From an uncultured Oscillospiraceae bacterium (GTDB lineage Bacteria; Bacillota; Clostridia; Oscillospirales; Ruminococcaceae), in the NCBI GenBank assembly GCA_902490585.1, contig CABUEI010000002.1, positions 62,001 to 126,000 of the forward strand: a stretch of DNA of 64,000 bases, read 5' to 3'. The position numbers were made by a program, and so were the translations under genes. Positions 25,104-34,533 of the stretch are shown here, in pieces (the first letter of the stretch is position 1; the number at the start of each line of letters is the position of its first letter). The notes under the pieces were generated by a model. It was not told the origin of the DNA. It did not search any database and was given only the letters and a program-made list of their open reading frames with translations.

Positions 25104-25132
25104 TTGACTTATCCGATTAAATAGAGTATAAT
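25104..25132 (+). promoter_or_regulatory. Sigma-A promoter of the citrate synthase gene
   Basis: TTGACT (25104-25109), 17-bp spacer, TATAAT (25127-25132), 114 bp before the ATG at 25246. Confidence 0.8.
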
Positions 25133-25156
25133 AATAAGGAATAGACGCTTCGGCAA
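25128..25156 (-). promoter_or_regulatory. Possible divergent promoter of the SpoIID-like gene
   Basis: Minus-strand TTGCCG (25156-25151), 17-bp spacer, TATTAT (25133-25128). Its -10 box overlaps the citrate synthase -10 box almost completely, so the two could not be occupied at once. Confidence 0.45.
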
Positions 25157-25245
25157 ACCGGTTCGTCCGTAATTCATTATATTCACCGTTTTTGCGGTAT
25201 AGAATATGCGAGGCTTTTATAAACGTACAAGAAAGGAATAGATAT

Positions 25246-26586
25246 ATGAACGAGCGATTTCAGAAGCTTTGCCGTGATTACAAGATACAGACGGCAATAG
25301 ACCCGAGATTATATGACAAGTACAATGTAAAGAGAGGACTTCGTAACAACGACGGAAGCGGTGTTGTTGTAGGTCTTACCAATATATGCTGTGTACACGG
25401 CTACGTTATCGACGAGGGCGAAAAGCGCCCCGCTCCCGGTCAGCTCATCTACAGAGGTTATGATATCTGCGACCTCGTTAACGGTGTTGAAAAGGACGGA
25501 AGATACGGCTTTGAGGAAACAGCTTACCTTCTTCTGTTCGGAAACCTGCCCGACAAGGAACACCTTGAAGACTTCAAGAAGATAGTAACACATTACCGCA
25601 CTCTGCCCCCCTACTTTGCAGAGGACGTTCTCATGCGTTGCCCTTCATCGAATATAATGAACAAGATGGCACAGTCCGTACTTGCTCTTTATACATACGA
25701 TAAAGAACCCGAGAACAAGAGCATGGAAAGCGAAATGCTCAAGGCTATCTCGGTTATCGCAAGACTTCCTGCTATAATGGTAGGTGCTTATCAGGTTATG
25801 CGCCGTTACCTCTATAACTCAAGTATGGTAATGCACCCGATAAACCTTGACGAAAGCCTTGCAGAGAGCATACTGTCTACCCTGCGTGACAACCGTGAAT
25901 ACACCAAGGAAGAAGCAAAGCTCCTAGACCTTTGCCTTATGCTCCATGCAGAGCACGGCGGCGGTAACAACTCTACATTTACCTGCCGTTGCGTAACCTC
26001 AACAGGCACAGACGCTTATGCGGCTTACGCATCTGCTATTTCCGCACTTAAAGGTCCTCGTCACGGCGGTGCAAACATTAAGGTTATGGAAATGCTTAAC
26101 TGCATTGAAAACGGCGTTAAGAACTGGGAAAATGAGGGCGAAGTCGCAGACTTCCTCACAAAGATATTAAACAAGGAAGAAAACGACCGCAGCGGTCTTA
26201 TCTACGGTATGGGTCACGCAGTATACACCTTGTCCGACCCCAGAGCCGTACAGCTCAAGAAAGCCGCTCTCAAGCTTGCAAAGGGCACCGAGATGGAAGC
26301 GGAATTCAGACTGCTTGACACTATCGAACGTCTTACTCCCCAGCTGTTCGCCAAGAACAAGGGCGATGTAAAGACAATGTGCGCAAACGTAGATATGTAT
26401 TCAGGTCTTGTTTACAAGTTCCTCGGCATACCCGTTGAAATGTACACCGCACTGTTTGCTTGTGCAAGAATGCCCGGTTGGTGCGCTCACAGAATGGAAG
26501 AAATAGAAAACGGCAAGCGTATCATGCGTCCTGCTTACAGAACGCTTATCAAGAACAGAGATTACGTTGCTCTTGACGAACGTTAA
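25246..26586 (+). CDS. gltA: Citrate synthase
   Basis: Condenses acetyl-CoA and oxaloacetate to citrate, feeding the oxidative branch toward 2-oxoglutarate and glutamate in anaerobes. 446 residues from ATG 25246, chosen because GAAAGGAATA lies just upstream; an in-frame ATG at 25192 has no such site. Motifs: LHAEHGGGNNSTF, LKGPRHGGANIKVM, GMGHAVYTLSDPR (catalytic His and the Asp/Arg region), VDMYSGLVYKFLGIP. The N-terminus is longer than in the hexameric enzyme, as in many Clostridia. It stands alone; aconitase and isocitrate dehydrogenase are not adjacent. Confidence 0.95.
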   Translation: MNERFQKLCRDYKIQTAIDPRLYDKYNVKRGLRNNDGSGVVVGLTNICCVHGYVIDEGEKRPAPGQLIYRGYDICDLVNGVEKDGRYGFEETAYLLLFGNLPDKEHLEDFKKIVTHYRTLPPYFAEDVLMRCPSSNIMNKMAQSVLALYTYDKEPENKSMESEMLKAISVIARLPAIMVGAYQVMRRYLYNSSMVMHPINLDESLAESILSTLRDNREYTKEEAKLLDLCLMLHAEHGGGNNSTFTCRCVTSTGTDAYAAYASAISALKGPRHGGANIKVMEMLNCIENGVKNWENEGEVADFLTKILNKEENDRSGLIYGMGHAVYTLSDPRAVQLKKAALKLAKGTEMEAEFRLLDTIERLTPQLFAKNKGDVKTMCANVDMYSGLVYKFLGIPVEMYTALFACARMPGWCAHRMEEIENGKRIMRPAYRTLIKNRDYVALDER

Positions 26587-26615
26587 TCATATCTCAACAA
26601 TTGAAAGGCAAAATA

Positions 26616-27575
26616 ATGAAAGGTTTACTTTCCGATAAAAAAGCATTTCTTGCAGGAATAGTTTCCGCTGTTGTTCTCTCTGTAATGAGAATAATACAGC
26701 TCATTTCCTGCACCGAGTACCCCTCTCTCCTGTATGCCCAGGGCAGTGAGGTGTTCAATACCGTATTCAGCGTATTGCTGATATTATCGGCAGTTGTAAT
26801 AAGCATCCTCGCTTATCACGATGTAAAGCACGCAAAAGCAGGCACTGCCGCAGAACTTTCCGAAAAAGGCTGTAACGTGTTCGGCATAGTAATGATTCTT
26901 GCCGGTGCGGTATGGATTTTACCCGTTATCAGCGACTTTTCGGCAGGAACTGTCGGACTTGACACCATAATCTCGCTCGCCTGCTGTATAGCATATCTCG
27001 TAGGCGGCATGACTATGATGTCAACATCAAAAATCGTACCTGCCCACTGCATAAGTGCGATTTTCATAATCATCAACTACCTTATAGTTGCCGTTAAATT
27101 CTACCTTGCAAGCCCGATAATTACGAGTATGCCCCAGAAGATAACCATGATGATGTTCTACGTCCTCACAATTCTTTTCTGGATAAACCTCGGCAGATTC
27201 ATGTGCGGCGGCGAAAAGAAGCTCACAAGAACCGCTCTTGTAGCATCGGGTTATTTCTGCACGGCAAGCGCACTCGCTCATATTATCGGCTGTTATGCGC
27301 TTCTTGCGGCTGACAGCGAAAAGTGGGCTGTCATCGCACAGAACTCACCCGAAACACTCCCCGACCTTGAAATCATGGTTACCGCTCTTGTTCCTGCGGT
27401 ACTTGCGGCAATAGTACAGTTCTCGAAAAAAAGAGAAACCGGTTCCGACAGCACTCAGCCTGACGGCGATGCTGTTTCGGAAAATGCAACAGAAGAAATT
27501 GCAGATACGACCGATACATCGGATACAACTGCCGACAAAACACAAAACAGCACTGAGGAAAACACACAGGACTGA
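26616..27575 (+). CDS. Multi-pass membrane protein of unknown function
   Basis: About 319 residues from ATG 26616 (GAAAGGC upstream; a TTG at 26601 lies before the ribosome-binding site and is unlikely). Roughly eight hydrophobic helices occupy residues 8-270, followed by a ~50-residue cytoplasmic-like tail rich in Asp/Thr/Glu (TTDKTQNSTEEN region). No family recognised. Thirty bp after citrate synthase and 25 bp before a lipoprotein gene, so part of a likely operon ending with a two-component system. Confidence 0.7.
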   Translation: MKGLLSDKKAFLAGIVSAVVLSVMRIIQLISCTEYPSLLYAQGSEVFNTVFSVLLILSAVVISILAYHDVKHAKAGTAAELSEKGCNVFGIVMILAGAVWILPVISDFSAGTVGLDTIISLACCIAYLVGGMTMMSTSKIVPAHCISAIFIIINYLIVAVKFYLASPIITSMPQKITMMMFYVLTILFWINLGRFMCGGEKKLTRTALVASGYFCTASALAHIIGCYALLAADSEKWAVIAQNSPETLPDLEIMVTALVPAVLAAIVQFSKKRETGSDSTQPDGDAVSENATEEIADTTDTSDTTADKTQNSTEENTQD

Positions 27576-27600
27576 AAGTTGTAATATCCTAGGAGAAAAA

Positions 27601-29073
27601 ATGAAAAACATCACTGTATTACGTCTTAATAAAATACTCCGAAAAGCAGCATTGCTCACAGCACCGCTGTGCCTTATTTCTATGCTCTGCGGTTGCTCCG
27701 CAGGCTTTTTCTCGGGAGATTTACTCACCTCTCCCAGACTTTCCGACGAACAGACAGAAATATACAACGCCCTGACCGCAAGTGCGGGCAGGGTCGATTT
27801 GCGTTATCCGCACACGGGCGAGTACCGCAGTGCATTCGTTATCCACAACATTGACGACGAACCGACCGATGAAGCGATAGTATTCTATGAGCAGAGCAAG
27901 ACCGATGCGGCTAAAGAGCCTGCAACCGAAGGCACCGCCGTAGGAAACCTCCGCATAAGCTTTCTCGACAAGGACGAAGACGGCAACTGGAAAGCAACCT
28001 ATGAACTCCCTGCCGCAGGCACGGAGATAGAAAGCGTAGCGTTTTCAAAGCTCGGCTCGGACAAGGAGAAACTGCTGATAAGCTACTCCGTCCTCGGTTC
28101 TTCCGACAAGATAATGTCCGTCATAGACTACAAGGACGGCATAGCAAAACAGCTCGGCTCGGTAGGATATTCATCTTACATTTTCCTGAACGGGCTTGAC
28201 GATAACGGCAGTGAATATCTCGCCTGCTTCAACCGTGACGGCACAAAAAAGAGCGGTAACATGACAGTATACAGCTGTAACGGCAACGGAGATTTCGGCA
28301 TGGCTTTCCCCGTCAACTCTTTCGGCGAGGGAGTAACCGAGTTCGATAAAATAAGCATGGCTCAGTGCCTTATACTCGGCAAGAAAAAGCCGTGCATCAC
28401 AATCGACTATCTCACTGCCGAAAATCAGTACAACACGGCTGTCCTTTACTACAAAGGCAATTCGTTTGCAACTGCCGACACGATAGTAATGGACTCCGAA
28501 AACATCAACTATTCGAGAAGAACCAACGGCTACACTCCGAAAGTACAGTCACAGGATATAGACGGTGACGGCATCGTGGACGTTCCGGCAACCTCGGCAC
28601 TTCCGGGATACGAGAACCTTACCTTCCCCGAACAGCTCAACGCAGTCCGCTGGTACAGGCAGGACTGCACTAAGATCGAACTTACGGCATATACCTTTGT
28701 CGAACCTGGAAGAAACTATATGCTTATATTCCCGGGACGTTGGGTAGGCATGGTAACGGCAACCCTGAACGAGAGCGAAAACTCCGTTACATTCTGGAAG
28801 CACGAGGGCAATCTGAAAGAAAACGAGTACGCTCTGCTGACAATCAAAACCGTGCTCAAGAGCGACACTTCTTCTCAGAGCGAACCCAACGTACTTCTAG
28901 CAAACCGTGACGGATTCAGACTGTTCTCCGACGACAACGAAAAAACCATATACTACAAGAGTATAATGTATGAGGGACTGTCCCTTACCGATGATGAAAT
29001 AGAGGCGGCGCTCAAGGTTCGCCCCGAGGGTTACGGCAATAACGATGTTGCGGCACTTTCAAAGAGCAACTGA
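27601..29073 (+). CDS. Large predicted lipoprotein, possible partner of the adjacent two-component system
   Basis: 490 residues from ATG 27601 with TAGGAGAAAAA immediately before. Signal peptide with lipobox MLCGC (Cys32). The mature part is mostly beta and has repeated acidic short motifs (DIDGDGIVDVPA near 365; LDDNGSEYLACFNRDG; NGDFGMAF) reminiscent of FG-GAP/VCBS-type Ca-binding blades, suggesting a propeller-like extracytoplasmic domain. It lies directly before a response regulator and histidine kinase gene (34 bp), so a sensory accessory role is plausible. No exact family identified. Confidence 0.7.
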   Translation: MKNITVLRLNKILRKAALLTAPLCLISMLCGCSAGFFSGDLLTSPRLSDEQTEIYNALTASAGRVDLRYPHTGEYRSAFVIHNIDDEPTDEAIVFYEQSKTDAAKEPATEGTAVGNLRISFLDKDEDGNWKATYELPAAGTEIESVAFSKLGSDKEKLLISYSVLGSSDKIMSVIDYKDGIAKQLGSVGYSSYIFLNGLDDNGSEYLACFNRDGTKKSGNMTVYSCNGNGDFGMAFPVNSFGEGVTEFDKISMAQCLILGKKKPCITIDYLTAENQYNTAVLYYKGNSFATADTIVMDSENINYSRRTNGYTPKVQSQDIDGDGIVDVPATSALPGYENLTFPEQLNAVRWYRQDCTKIELTAYTFVEPGRNYMLIFPGRWVGMVTATLNESENSVTFWKHEGNLKENEYALLTIKTVLKSDTSSQSEPNVLLANRDGFRLFSDDNEKTIYYKSIMYEGLSLTDDEIEAALKVRPEGYGNNDVAALSKSN

Positions 29074-29107
29074 CAGGAAATATATATGATGAAAGGCAGG
29101 TCTAGGC

Positions 29108-29842
29108 ATGAAAAGAATACTTGTTTGTGAAGACGAGGATGCTATAAGAGATTTCGTCGTTATAAATCTCAAGCGTAGCGGCTATGACGTTATAGATGTC
29201 AGCAATGCGGCTCAGGCGATGGAAGCGTATGTCCACTACGACGGACTTATAGACGTTGCACTGCTTGATATAATGATGCCCGGCATGGACGGAAGCGAAC
29301 TTTGCCGCTGGCTCAGACAGAAGAGCGATACTATGGGTATTATCATGCTCTCCGCAAAGAGCCAGGAAGTTGACAAGATACGCTGTCTTACACAGGGTGC
29401 GGACGACTATGTAACAAAACCGTTCTCACCGTCCGAGCTTGTCGCAAGGGTTGACGCAGTATACCGCAGAGTGAGCCTCAGCGTTGCAAGACCGCCCGAG
29501 GACGAGGGCAGAACTCTCATCTCCGGACCGTTCTCGATAAATACAAAGAGCCGTATTTTCACGAAAAACGGCACAGGTATAGAAATAACCCAGGTCGAGT
29601 ATCAGCTCCTTGAATATTTCATGGAAAACAGCGGCTCGGCTCTCGACCGCAAGAGCATACTTACTCATATATGGGGCAGTGATTATTACGGCGACGATAA
29701 AATCGTTGACGTAAACATAAGACGACTGAGAATGAAGATAGAGGAAGATCCGTCAAATCCGAGATACATAACTACGATATGGGGCTACGGCTATAAGTGG
29801 TGTGTAGATGAGCTTGCCGCCGCAGGCGAGTTCAGCAGGTAA
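29108..29842 (+). CDS. Response regulator, OmpR/PhoB family
   Basis: Receiver domain (1-~120) with acidic pocket E9/D10, phospho-acceptor Asp54 in ALLDIMMPG, and Lys104 in YVTKPFSP; C-terminal winged-helix DNA-binding domain (~135-235; LDRKSILTHIWGSDYYGDDKIVDVNI is split by the recognition helix, ending in TIWGYGYKW). Binds DNA when phosphorylated by the kinase encoded 20 bp downstream. Target genes unknown; the upstream lipoprotein and membrane protein are candidates. Confidence 0.96.
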   Translation: MKRILVCEDEDAIRDFVVINLKRSGYDVIDVSNAAQAMEAYVHYDGLIDVALLDIMMPGMDGSELCRWLRQKSDTMGIIMLSAKSQEVDKIRCLTQGADDYVTKPFSPSELVARVDAVYRRVSLSVARPPEDEGRTLISGPFSINTKSRIFTKNGTGIEITQVEYQLLEYFMENSGSALDRKSILTHIWGSDYYGDDKIVDVNIRRLRMKIEEDPSNPRYITTIWGYGYKWCVDELAAAGEFSR

Positions 29843-29862
29843 TCAAACGGAGGTAAAAGGCT

Positions 29863-31287
29863 TTGGCAAGACGCACGACGATAGCTAACCGCTGGTTTCT
29901 TAAAAGCTTCAGTGCGGTAGTTATAGTTCTGGTACTGCTTGACATCGTTCTGTACTGCGTGTTCAGGGCGTATTTCTACAGCACCGTCGAACAGACACTG
30001 CGCAGTGAGCTGAACGTTGTATCGACCGTACTTACACGGTACTACAACAGCAGTTCCACGGGCAGCGGAACAAACTATTCAAACGAAGTGAGAAACACGG
30101 TTGAAAGCTTCAGCAAAAAAGACCGCATGGAGCTTATGATGATAAACTCCGCAGGCAAGGTTGTAATAACGTCGAGCGGATTTGAGCCGAGCAACTCCTA
30201 CGATATGCCCGACTATGACAATGCCATAAAGGACAGCAGCGGAATAGGCACATACAGCGGTTATCAGAGCAACGGCGAAAAGGTAATGGCTGTGACAAGT
30301 CTGCTTGAAACGGGCAATACAAACTATGATGCGGTGAGGGTCATCACCTCGCTTTCAAAAGTGGATAAACAACTTGGCGTTATAATGATATTCATTATAG
30401 CGATAAGCGGAGCGATAATAATACTGATGCTGGTTCTGGGACTTTACTTCATAAAGTCGATAGTAATGCCCCTCCGCCTTATCAGCGCAAACGCAAGAAA
30501 AATCGCAAAGGGCGATTTCGGCGTGCATATCGAAGAAAAAACAGACGATGAACTGGGCGAGCTTTGCCGTGTATTCAACTACATGGCAGACGAGCTTGAA
30601 AACTCGGAAAAGATAAAGAACGATTTTATATCATCGGTTTCTCATGAGCTGAGAACACCGCTTACGGCTATCAAGGGCTGGAGCGAAACTATCGCCGCAA
30701 GCCCGAACGACAAGGAAGTCACCAAAAAAGGCATGAGGGTAATTTCGGAAGAGTCCGAAAGACTTTCAAACATGGTTGAAGAGCTTCTCGACTTCTCAAG
30801 GATACAGGGCGGCAGGTTCAATCTGAACAAGGCGAATATGGACGTATTTGCCGAACTTACCGATGCCGTGATTATCTATTCCGAAAAAGCAAGACAGGAA
30901 AACAAAACACTGCTTTACGACGAACCGCAGGAGATAGTAACTATCCACGGTGACAGAAACCGTATAAGACAGGTGTTTATAAATATAATAGACAACGCCA
31001 TAAAGTACTCCGCAGTAAACGGTCATATAATCGTTGCTACGGCAGTAACCGACAAGGCGGTAATAATAACGGTAGAAGACGACGGATGCGGAATAGCCCC
31101 GTCAGATTTACCCAAGGTAAAGGCGAAGTTCTACAAAGCGAACAACACCGTAAGGGGTTCGGGAATAGGACTTGCGGTAGCGGACGAGATAGTGACCGCC
31201 CACGGCGGAACACTTGATATAGACAGTGAGCTCGGACGTTACACAAGGGTTGTTATCACCCTGCCTGTAGCAAAGAAGGACGATTAA
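29863..31287 (+). CDS. Sensor histidine kinase
   Basis: Starts at TTG 29863 behind a strong CGGAGG. Two transmembrane helices (~15-37 and ~172-197) flank an extracytoplasmic sensor domain; HAMP (~198-250); HisKA with phospho-accepting His261 in SSVSHELRTPL; HATPase_c with N box INIIDNAIKYS and G boxes DDGCGIA and GSGIGLAVADE. 474 residues, like WalK/PhoR-type kinases. It would phosphorylate the response regulator just upstream. Confidence 0.96.
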   Translation: MARRTTIANRWFLKSFSAVVIVLVLLDIVLYCVFRAYFYSTVEQTLRSELNVVSTVLTRYYNSSSTGSGTNYSNEVRNTVESFSKKDRMELMMINSAGKVVITSSGFEPSNSYDMPDYDNAIKDSSGIGTYSGYQSNGEKVMAVTSLLETGNTNYDAVRVITSLSKVDKQLGVIMIFIIAISGAIIILMLVLGLYFIKSIVMPLRLISANARKIAKGDFGVHIEEKTDDELGELCRVFNYMADELENSEKIKNDFISSVSHELRTPLTAIKGWSETIAASPNDKEVTKKGMRVISEESERLSNMVEELLDFSRIQGGRFNLNKANMDVFAELTDAVIIYSEKARQENKTLLYDEPQEIVTIHGDRNRIRQVFINIIDNAIKYSAVNGHIIVATAVTDKAVIITVEDDGCGIAPSDLPKVKAKFYKANNTVRGSGIGLAVADEIVTAHGGTLDIDSELGRYTRVVITLPVAKKDD

Positions 31288-31302
31288 AAAGAAAGGCAGA
31301 TT

Positions 31303-32361
31303 ATGAGCGAACAGAACAAGGAGATAATCAAAACAAAGGTCGGCGGACAGGCTCTTATAGAGGGCGTAATGATGCTCGGACCCAAAAAGGGCTGTATGGC
31401 AGTACGTCAGCCCGACAGAGAGATATATACTGAAGTCTGGGACAGAAAAGCTCCGAAATGGTACAACAAAGCACCGTTTATAAGAGGTTGCGTGAATTTC
31501 GTTTCCCAGATGGCAGATGGCTACAAGTACCTGAACAAGTCGGGCGAAGTCAGCGGAATGTTCGATGAAGAAGAGGACGAAAAGGACAAGAAAAAGAAAG
31601 AACAGAGCGAACCGACAGACACTGTAACCGAAGAAAAAACTGAAGATAAAAAGGAAGATAAAAAAGAGGATAAGAAAGAAGACAACGCCGCTCTTACAAC
31701 CGTTGTCGCAATAATATCGGGTATACTCGGTGTGGGGCTTGCCATTGCACTGTTTGTTATACTCCCCACTCTTATCTTTACAGGAATACAGACGCTGTGC
31801 GGAGATACGGATATATCCGCTTTCCGCTCGCTGACAGAGGGTATTATAAAGATAGCGTTGTTTATCGGCTATCTGTGGCTTACTTCTCTCATGAAGACTA
31901 TGAAAAGGCTGTATCAGTATCACGGTGCGGAGCATAAGACAATTTTCTGCTATGAGCACGGTGAAGAACTGACTGTCGAGAACGTCAGAAAGTACAAGCG
32001 TTTCCACCCCAGATGCGGTACAAGCTTTATTTTCCTGACGCTTGCTATAAGCATACTGGTATACACTCTGCTCCCCATAAACAGCGAACTGTTTATTGAA
32101 GCATTCGGCGTATCAAAGTTCATCGGCGATATGCTGAGAGTATGCTGTAAGATAATATTCCTGCCGATAGTCGTAGGTATCTCATACGAGCTTATCCGTA
32201 TCGCAGGAAAATACGACAATGTGTTTACAAAAATAGTTTCAGCTCCCGGCCTTGCTATCCAGCGTCTTACTACAAAAGAGCCTGCCGACGAGATGATTGA
32301 AGTTGCAATTGCATCAATGAAACCCGTTCTCCCCGAAAAGCCGGAGGACGCACAGTGGTAA
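31303..32361 (+). CDS. DUF1385 family membrane protein (YqhQ-like)
   Basis: 352 residues. N-terminal signature VGGQALIEGVMMLGPK with downstream VRQPDREI and RGCVNFVSQM, four or five hydrophobic helices in the second half (~135-165, ~185-200, ~245-290), and a conserved YHGAEHKTIFCYEHG motif. An acidic/basic low-complexity stretch (~85-125, DEEEDEKDKKKKEQ then repeats of EDKK) lies on the cytoplasmic side. Family function unknown. Overlaps prmC by seven bases, as is common in Firmicutes. Confidence 0.92.
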   Translation: MSEQNKEIIKTKVGGQALIEGVMMLGPKKGCMAVRQPDREIYTEVWDRKAPKWYNKAPFIRGCVNFVSQMADGYKYLNKSGEVSGMFDEEEDEKDKKKKEQSEPTDTVTEEKTEDKKEDKKEDKKEDNAALTTVVAIISGILGVGLAIALFVILPTLIFTGIQTLCGDTDISAFRSLTEGIIKIALFIGYLWLTSLMKTMKRLYQYHGAEHKTIFCYEHGEELTVENVRKYKRFHPRCGTSFIFLTLAISILVYTLLPINSELFIEAFGVSKFIGDMLRVCCKIIFLPIVVGISYELIRIAGKYDNVFTKIVSAPGLAIQRLTTKEPADEMIEVAIASMKPVLPEKPEDAQW

Positions 32362-33182
32362 TAAGGCAGGCAGTAAAGCTTATAAGCGATATGCTTGAAA
32401 GTATTACCGATGATGCGGCTTTTGAAGCGAAGCAGATCGTAAACGAGATCAGCGGCGGAAAACTGCCGTTTGAGGAGATTGACGAATCGCAGTTCTCGGA
32501 GTGCGTCAAAAAAGCCGATATGCGTAAAACAGGCAGACCGTTGCAGTACATTCTCGGCAACTGGGACTTCTACGGCAGAAGATATTTTGTCGGAGAAGGC
32601 GTGCTTATCCCCCGTCCCGAAACGGAACTGCTGTGTGACATAGCGGCAGAGCATCTTAAAAAGACAGGCGGTAAAGCGGTCGATTTATGCTCGGGTAGCG
32701 GCTGTATAGCCATTACAACGGCGCTTGAAGCAAACGCAGAAACTGCGGGAATAGAAATATCCGACAAGGCGTACAGTTATTTTCTTAAAAACATAGCCGA
32801 AAATAAAGCCGAAAAGCTTGTCAGCGCAATAAACGGTGACATTTTCGACAAAAATATACTCGGGCAGTTTACGGATAATTCACTGTCCGCCATACTTTCA
32901 AATCCGCCCTATATTTCTTCTGCGGATATGAAAATTCTGCAAAAGGAAGTAAGATTCGAGCCCGAACTTGCTCTGTTCGGCGGTGAAGACGGACTGGACT
33001 TCTACCGCAGACTTGTACCTCTGTGGGTGAAAAAGCTTGCGGTCGGAGGTCTTTTTGCGGTCGAAATCGGTGAAGAACAGGGACAGGCTGTAAGCGAAAT
33101 TTTTGAAAATGTCGGTCTTGTACCGCAGATCGTTAAAGACTACAGCGGTCACGACAGAATAATCCGCTCTGTCAAGCGATAG
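32355..33182 (+). CDS. prmC: Peptide chain release factor N5-glutamine methyltransferase
   Basis: SAM-dependent methylation of the GGQ glutamine of RF1/RF2. 275 residues; helical N-terminal domain (1-85), then a Rossmann methyltransferase with GxGxG-like DLCSGSGCIAI and the catalytic NPPY motif (LSNPPYISSADM, ~182). GTG start overlapping the yqhQ gene, with GGAGG eight bases before. Confidence 0.95.
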   Translation: MVIRQAVKLISDMLESITDDAAFEAKQIVNEISGGKLPFEEIDESQFSECVKKADMRKTGRPLQYILGNWDFYGRRYFVGEGVLIPRPETELLCDIAAEHLKKTGGKAVDLCSGSGCIAITTALEANAETAGIEISDKAYSYFLKNIAENKAEKLVSAINGDIFDKNILGQFTDNSLSAILSNPPYISSADMKILQKEVRFEPELALFGGEDGLDFYRRLVPLWVKKLAVGGLFAVEIGEEQGQAVSEIFENVGLVPQIVKDYSGHDRIIRSVKR

Positions 33183-33192
33183 AAAACAAAAT

Positions 33193-33222
33193 TTGTACAT
33201 TTTATAGTACAGCAGTTATGAT
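33193..33222 (+). promoter_or_regulatory. Promoter of recA with overlapping palindrome
   Basis: TTGTAC (33193-33198), 18-bp spacer, TATGAT (33217-33222). The inverted repeat TGTAC-n8-GTACA (33194-33211) overlaps the -35 box and spacer, the position of a damage-response (LexA-type) operator, but it is not the classical Firmicutes CGAAC-n4-GTTCG box. Confidence 0.45.
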
Positions 33223-33273
33223 AAAATTTAATCACAGGATAAACCCGTTAACAGAAAGGACAGGTAAAATATT

Positions 33274-34533
33274 ATGGCAAAGGCAAATACCAAAAAGACA
33301 CCTACCGTAAATCACCCCACCACTCCGGAGGAGAAGAAAAAGGCTCTTGATACCGCTATGGAGCAGATCATAAAGAGCTACGGTCAGGGTTCTGTTATGT
33401 TCCTCGGCGGCGAGGGCAATAAAAAGCTCGATGTTGAAAGCGTTCCGACAGGCTCGATAGGTCTTGACTATGCACTCGGTATAGGCGGTCTGCCTAAGGG
33501 ACGTATAATCGAAATATACGGACCCGAATCAGGCGGTAAGACTACCGTTACGCTCCACGCTATCGCCGAAACCCAGAAGCTCGGCGGTATGGCGGCATTC
33601 ATAGACGTTGAACACGCACTTGATCCCGTATATGCAAAGTCGCTCGGCGTTGATATCGACCACCTTATCGTATCTCAGCCCGATACGGGCGAGCAGGCAC
33701 TTGAAATTATGGAAACGCTTGCACGCTCGGGTGCTATTGATATTGTCGTACTTGACTCGGTTGCCGCTATGGTAACAAAGGCAGAGATCGACGGTGAGAT
33801 CGGCGACAGCTTTGTCGGCGTTCAGGCAAGACTTATGTCTGCGGCTATGAGAAAGCTGACAAGCGTTATTTCAAAGTCAAACACGGTAGCTATCTTTATC
33901 AATCAGGTTCGTGAAAAGATTGGCGTAATGTACGGCAACCCCGAAACCACTCCCGGCGGCCGTGCGCTTAAATTCTATGCCAGCGTGCGTATAGAAGTCC
34001 GCAAGGGTGAGAAGATAGTTGACGATGGCGAGATAATAGGTTATACTACTAAGTGCAAAGTTGTAAAGAACAAGGTTGCACCGCCTTTCAAGGAAACACA
34101 GTTCGATATGATTTTCGGCGAGGGTATTTCAAGGCTCGGCGAAATCATTACAATGGGCGAAGAACTCGGCTTTATCAAGAAGAGCGGCGCATGGTACAGC
34201 TATAACGGCGAAAGACTCGGACAGGGTAAGGAAAAGACAAAGAAGTTCCTTAAAGAAAACGATGATTTACGCCTTGAAATTGAAGCAAAGATCAAGGAGA
34301 ACCTTTCAAAGCTCGATATGTCCGCAAGCGAAGACGGCGAAAGCGCAAACAACGCCGATACGTCCGAATCGGCAGCAGAAAACGAGCTGAAAGAAATCGG
34401 TGAAGCAGCCGCAAAGGCTGACGCTCCCGCAACACCTGCCCCTGCTCCCAAGAAAAAAGCGGCGGCTAAGAAGAGTGTTGTAGTCGAAGCCGACAGCGAC
34501 TTTGAAGAATTTTCACCCGAGGATCTTGACTGA
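33274..34533 (+). CDS. recA: Recombinase RecA
   Basis: Strand-exchange ATPase and co-protease for SOS. Walker A GPESGGKT (83-90), Walker B IVVLDSVAAM, L2-loop region NQVREKIGVMYGNPETTPGG. At 419 residues it is longer than most RecA (~350) because of a C-terminal extension (~335-419) that is acidic, then Ala/Pro/Lys-rich (APATPAPAPKKKAAAKK), then acidic. ATG after GAAAGGACAGG. Its stop overlaps the recX start by one base. Confidence 0.98.
   Translation: MAKANTKKTPTVNHPTTPEEKKKALDTAMEQIIKSYGQGSVMFLGGEGNKKLDVESVPTGSIGLDYALGIGGLPKGRIIEIYGPESGGKTTVTLHAIAETQKLGGMAAFIDVEHALDPVYAKSLGVDIDHLIVSQPDTGEQALEIMETLARSGAIDIVVLDSVAAMVTKAEIDGEIGDSFVGVQARLMSAAMRKLTSVISKSNTVAIFINQVREKIGVMYGNPETTPGGRALKFYASVRIEVRKGEKIVDDGEIIGYTTKCKVVKNKVAPPFKETQFDMIFGEGISRLGEIITMGEELGFIKKSGAWYSYNGERLGQGKEKTKKFLKENDDLRLEIEAKIKENLSKLDMSASEDGESANNADTSESAAENELKEIGEAAAKADAPATPAPAPKKKAAAKKSVVVEADSDFEEFSPEDLD

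Noticed and set aside
25192..25245. Upstream ATG for citrate synthase
   Set aside because: No ribosome-binding site; the ATG at 25246 has GAAAGGAATA just upstream and matches the family start better.
31521..31769. Ser-rich antisense ORFs opposite acidic or Lys/Glu-rich coding regions
   Set aside because: They mirror the codon pattern of the true genes on the other strand and lack ribosome-binding sites.
33193..33222. Classical Firmicutes LexA box at recA
   Set aside because: CGAAC-n4-GTTCG is absent; only a different palindrome is present, reported as a separate low-confidence finding.
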